Source of the DNA: Neorhodopirellula pilleata
Lineage (GTDB): Bacteria; Planctomycetota; Planctomycetia; Pirellulales; Pirellulaceae
Direction: 5' to 3'
Assembly (NCBI RefSeq): GCF_007859915.1
Contig: NZ_SJPM01000002.1
Span: 62,001 to 126,000, forward strand
DNA length: 64,000 nt
Below the pieces are notes generated by a model. That model made no database searches. It was not told the DNA's origin and saw only the letters and a program-made list of their open reading frames with translations. Positions 62,595-64,000 of this stretch are shown one piece after another; position 1 is the stretch's first letter; each line of letters begins with the position of its first letter. The position numbers were made by a program, and so were the translations under genes.

Positions 62595-64000
62595 ACTACC
62601 CTCTGTTGCTACGGTTTCTGGGGACGATCTGCCTGCTGATCGGCGGGTCGATGGCCTTCAGCGTCCCATTCGCATTTCCAGCCTTGGCCGAGCGGACCCA
62701 TCTGCCGCCCGCCGACGCCGTCGAAACCGATGCGATGTATGGGCTGCTGGCGAGCATGATCGTGTGCTTCAGCGTCGGGTTGTTCTTTCGTTTTTTGGGG
62801 CGATCGCACCGTCCCGGTGGCCAATTGTTTCGCAAAGAAGCGATGGCCATCGTCGGTTTGTCGTGGGTCAGCGCCACCGTTTTGGGCGCATTGCCGTATT
62901 ACTTCAGCGGCACCCAAACGGCGACCGGGGCCCCGATCACGTTCATCGAAGCGATGTTCGAATCGCAGTCCGGGTTCAGCACGACGGGCGCGACGGTCCT
63001 GACCGATTTGGAATCACCCGATCTGGTGCCCCACTGCATTTTGTTTTGGCGTTCATGGACGCACTTTCTTGGCGGACTGGGCATCGTCGTTTTGTTTGTC
63101 GCGATTCTCGGCCAAGGCTCCGCGGGCAAGGCGATGATGCGAGCCGAAATGCCGGGGCCGACCAAAGACGGTTCGATGCCGCGGATGCAACACACGGCGC
63201 TCGCTTTCGCCGCGATCTACGTCGGGCTCAACGTCGTATTGACGATCATCTACCGATTCGAAGGCATGAGCATGTTCGATGCTCTGTGTCATGCCTTCGG
63301 CACGATGGCCACGGGTGGGTTCAGCACCTACAACCGATCGCTCGGCGGATTCGACAGCCCGCTGATCGAAACGACCACGATCGTTTTCATGGTGTTGGCC
63401 GGAACCAACTTCACGCTGTTGTATCTGACGTTGATCGGGCGTTGGCCGCGATTGGTCAATGATGTGGAGTTCAAGGTTTACGGCGGAATCATTGCGGTCG
63501 TCACATTGGGCGTCGTGTTCTTTGGCATGAGGGCGGGTGACGACGGATTCGAGACCTTCGGATCGGCGATCCGCAACGGCTTGTTTCAGGTCGTCACGAT
63601 CATCACGACGACCGGGTACGGCACCGCCGATTTCGATACTTGGAACAATTTCGGTCGCGGTATTTTGTTGCTGTTGATGTTTGTCGGCGGTTGTGCCGGC
63701 AGTACCGGTGGTGGAATGAAGGTGATCCGGCACGTTTTGTTCTACAAAATTCTGCGATTGGAGATGGAGCGCGCCCACCGACCCCGAGTGATTCGGCCAT
63801 TAAGGGTCAGCGGCCAACCGGTCGACGATCCGCAATTGGCCCACAATATCCTGTTGTACTTCTGTTTGATCCTGGCAATTTTTGTGTTTTCGTGGCTTTC
63901 GCTGGTCACCTTCGAGCCCAATTCGACGTGGGGCGTGATCGATAGTGACGTGGCGAACACCTCGGAGGTCGGTAAAGAGTTGTTGAAGGGGACGCTTGAT
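62591..64000 (+). CDS. TrkH-family potassium transporter (5' part, runs off window)
   Basis: 470 codons visible. TTG 62591 overlaps the receiver stop; GTG 62579 would add four residues. Multiple membrane segments carry the pore motifs SQSGFSTTGATVL, GTMATGGFSTYN and TTTGYGTADFDTW, each with the glycine that lines the K+ filter, and GSTGGGMKVIRHVLF at the end of the third repeat. The protein moves K+ with a TrkA-type regulator that is not in the window. Coupling with a receiver protein suggests control of K+ uptake by phosphorelay. Confidence 0.9.
   Translation, partial: MNYPLLLRFLGTICLLIGGSMAFSVPFAFPALAERTHLPPADAVETDAMYGLLASMIVCFSVGLFFRFLGRSHRPGGQLFRKEAMAIVGLSWVSATVLGALPYYFSGTQTATGAPITFIEAMFESQSGFSTTGATVLTDLESPDLVPHCILFWRSWTHFLGGLGIVVLFVAILGQGSAGKAMMRAEMPGPTKDGSMPRMQHTALAFAAIYVGLNVVLTIIYRFEGMSMFDALCHAFGTMATGGFSTYNRSLGGFDSPLIETTTIVFMVLAGTNFTLLYLTLIGRWPRLVNDVEFKVYGGIIAVVTLGVVFFGMRAGDDGFETFGSAIRNGLFQVVTIITTTGYGTADFDTWNNFGRGILLLLMFVGGCAGSTGGGMKVIRHVLFYKILRLEMERAHRPRVIRPLRVSGQPVDDPQLAHNILLYFCLILAIFVFSWLSLVTFEPNSTWGVIDSDVANTSEVGKELLKGTLD

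Noticed and set aside
62575..63462. A 295-residue Arg/His-rich plus-strand frame over TrkH
   Set aside because: It is an out-of-frame shadow; the TrkH frame carries pore motifs across the same bases.
1..64000. tRNA and rRNA genes
   Set aside because: No cloverleaf-like or rRNA-like sequence was noticed by eye; a dedicated search could still find one.

Overview
The window comes from a planctomycete, most likely Pirellulales (Rhodopirellula-like). The evidence is a dense set of families that are largely characteristic of this phylum: PSCyt1/DUF1549/DUF1553, DUF1501, DUF1552, DUF1592/1588/1585, a PVC-type haem-binding CxxCH protein, several sulfatases, DUF6807, and a giant LEPR-XLL/DUF4347 surface protein. 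No rRNA, tRNA or CRISPR array was seen.

Layout. (1) 1-9026 (minus) is the first ~3,008 codons of a giant secreted or surface protein: LEPR-XLL-like N-terminus, two DUF4347 domains, a beta-helix region, Ca-binding type-3 repeats, a LamG domain and three blocks of delta-60 repeats. (2) 9.4-16.0 kb (plus), divergent from it, is a four-gene export set: TolC-like channel, HlyD adaptor, a second adaptor with a long N-terminal extension, and an M50 zinc protease fused to an adaptor domain. No ABC ATPase is present. (3) 16.0-21.3 kb holds small metabolic genes (PhzF-like, CoA-binding, MYG1-like, SDR) and a decayed DUF1569 gene. (4) 21.6-36.0 kb is a block of secreted catabolic genes: DUF6807, cytochrome/DUF1553 with DUF1501, sulfatase, cytochrome/DUF1592 with DUF1552, then a PVC haem protein and a neutral-ceramidase-like protein on the other strand. 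(5) 36.0-51.1 kb is an accessory-looking stretch with a second sulfatase, an epimerase/VKOR/SPW operon, a broken CaCA exchanger, GDPD, a MORN protein, an NHL protein, the PEP-hydrolase/Tm-1-like pair, and an M20 peptidase fragment joined to a headless GspE-type ATPase. Its gaps are filled with a family of ~125-bp hairpin elements that end in GCTAGC and a shared inverted terminal sequence. (6) 51.0-64.0 kb carries methyltransferases, a TPR lipoprotein, a BshB1-like deacetylase, an FHA-GAF-cyclase, a three-gene ExbB/MotB-like membrane operon, and a receiver protein coupled to TrkH, which runs off the window. Heptamer (ACTCTTC/ACTCTCC) and telomere-like hexamer (TTTAAG/TTTAGG) arrays sit between these genes.

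How the genes may work together. The export set and the giant protein form a plausible secretion or surface-display locus. The 21.6-36 kb block looks like an extracellular degradation module for a sulfated polymer or lipid. The SPW, VKOR and epimerase genes overlap by 4 bp, as do the three ExbB/MotB-like genes, so each group is probably translated as a coupled unit. The region at 36-50 kb shows repeated insertion of small mobile elements and two or three recently broken genes next to them, which suggests an unstable segment. All functions are inferred from sequence features visible here; no database search was run.
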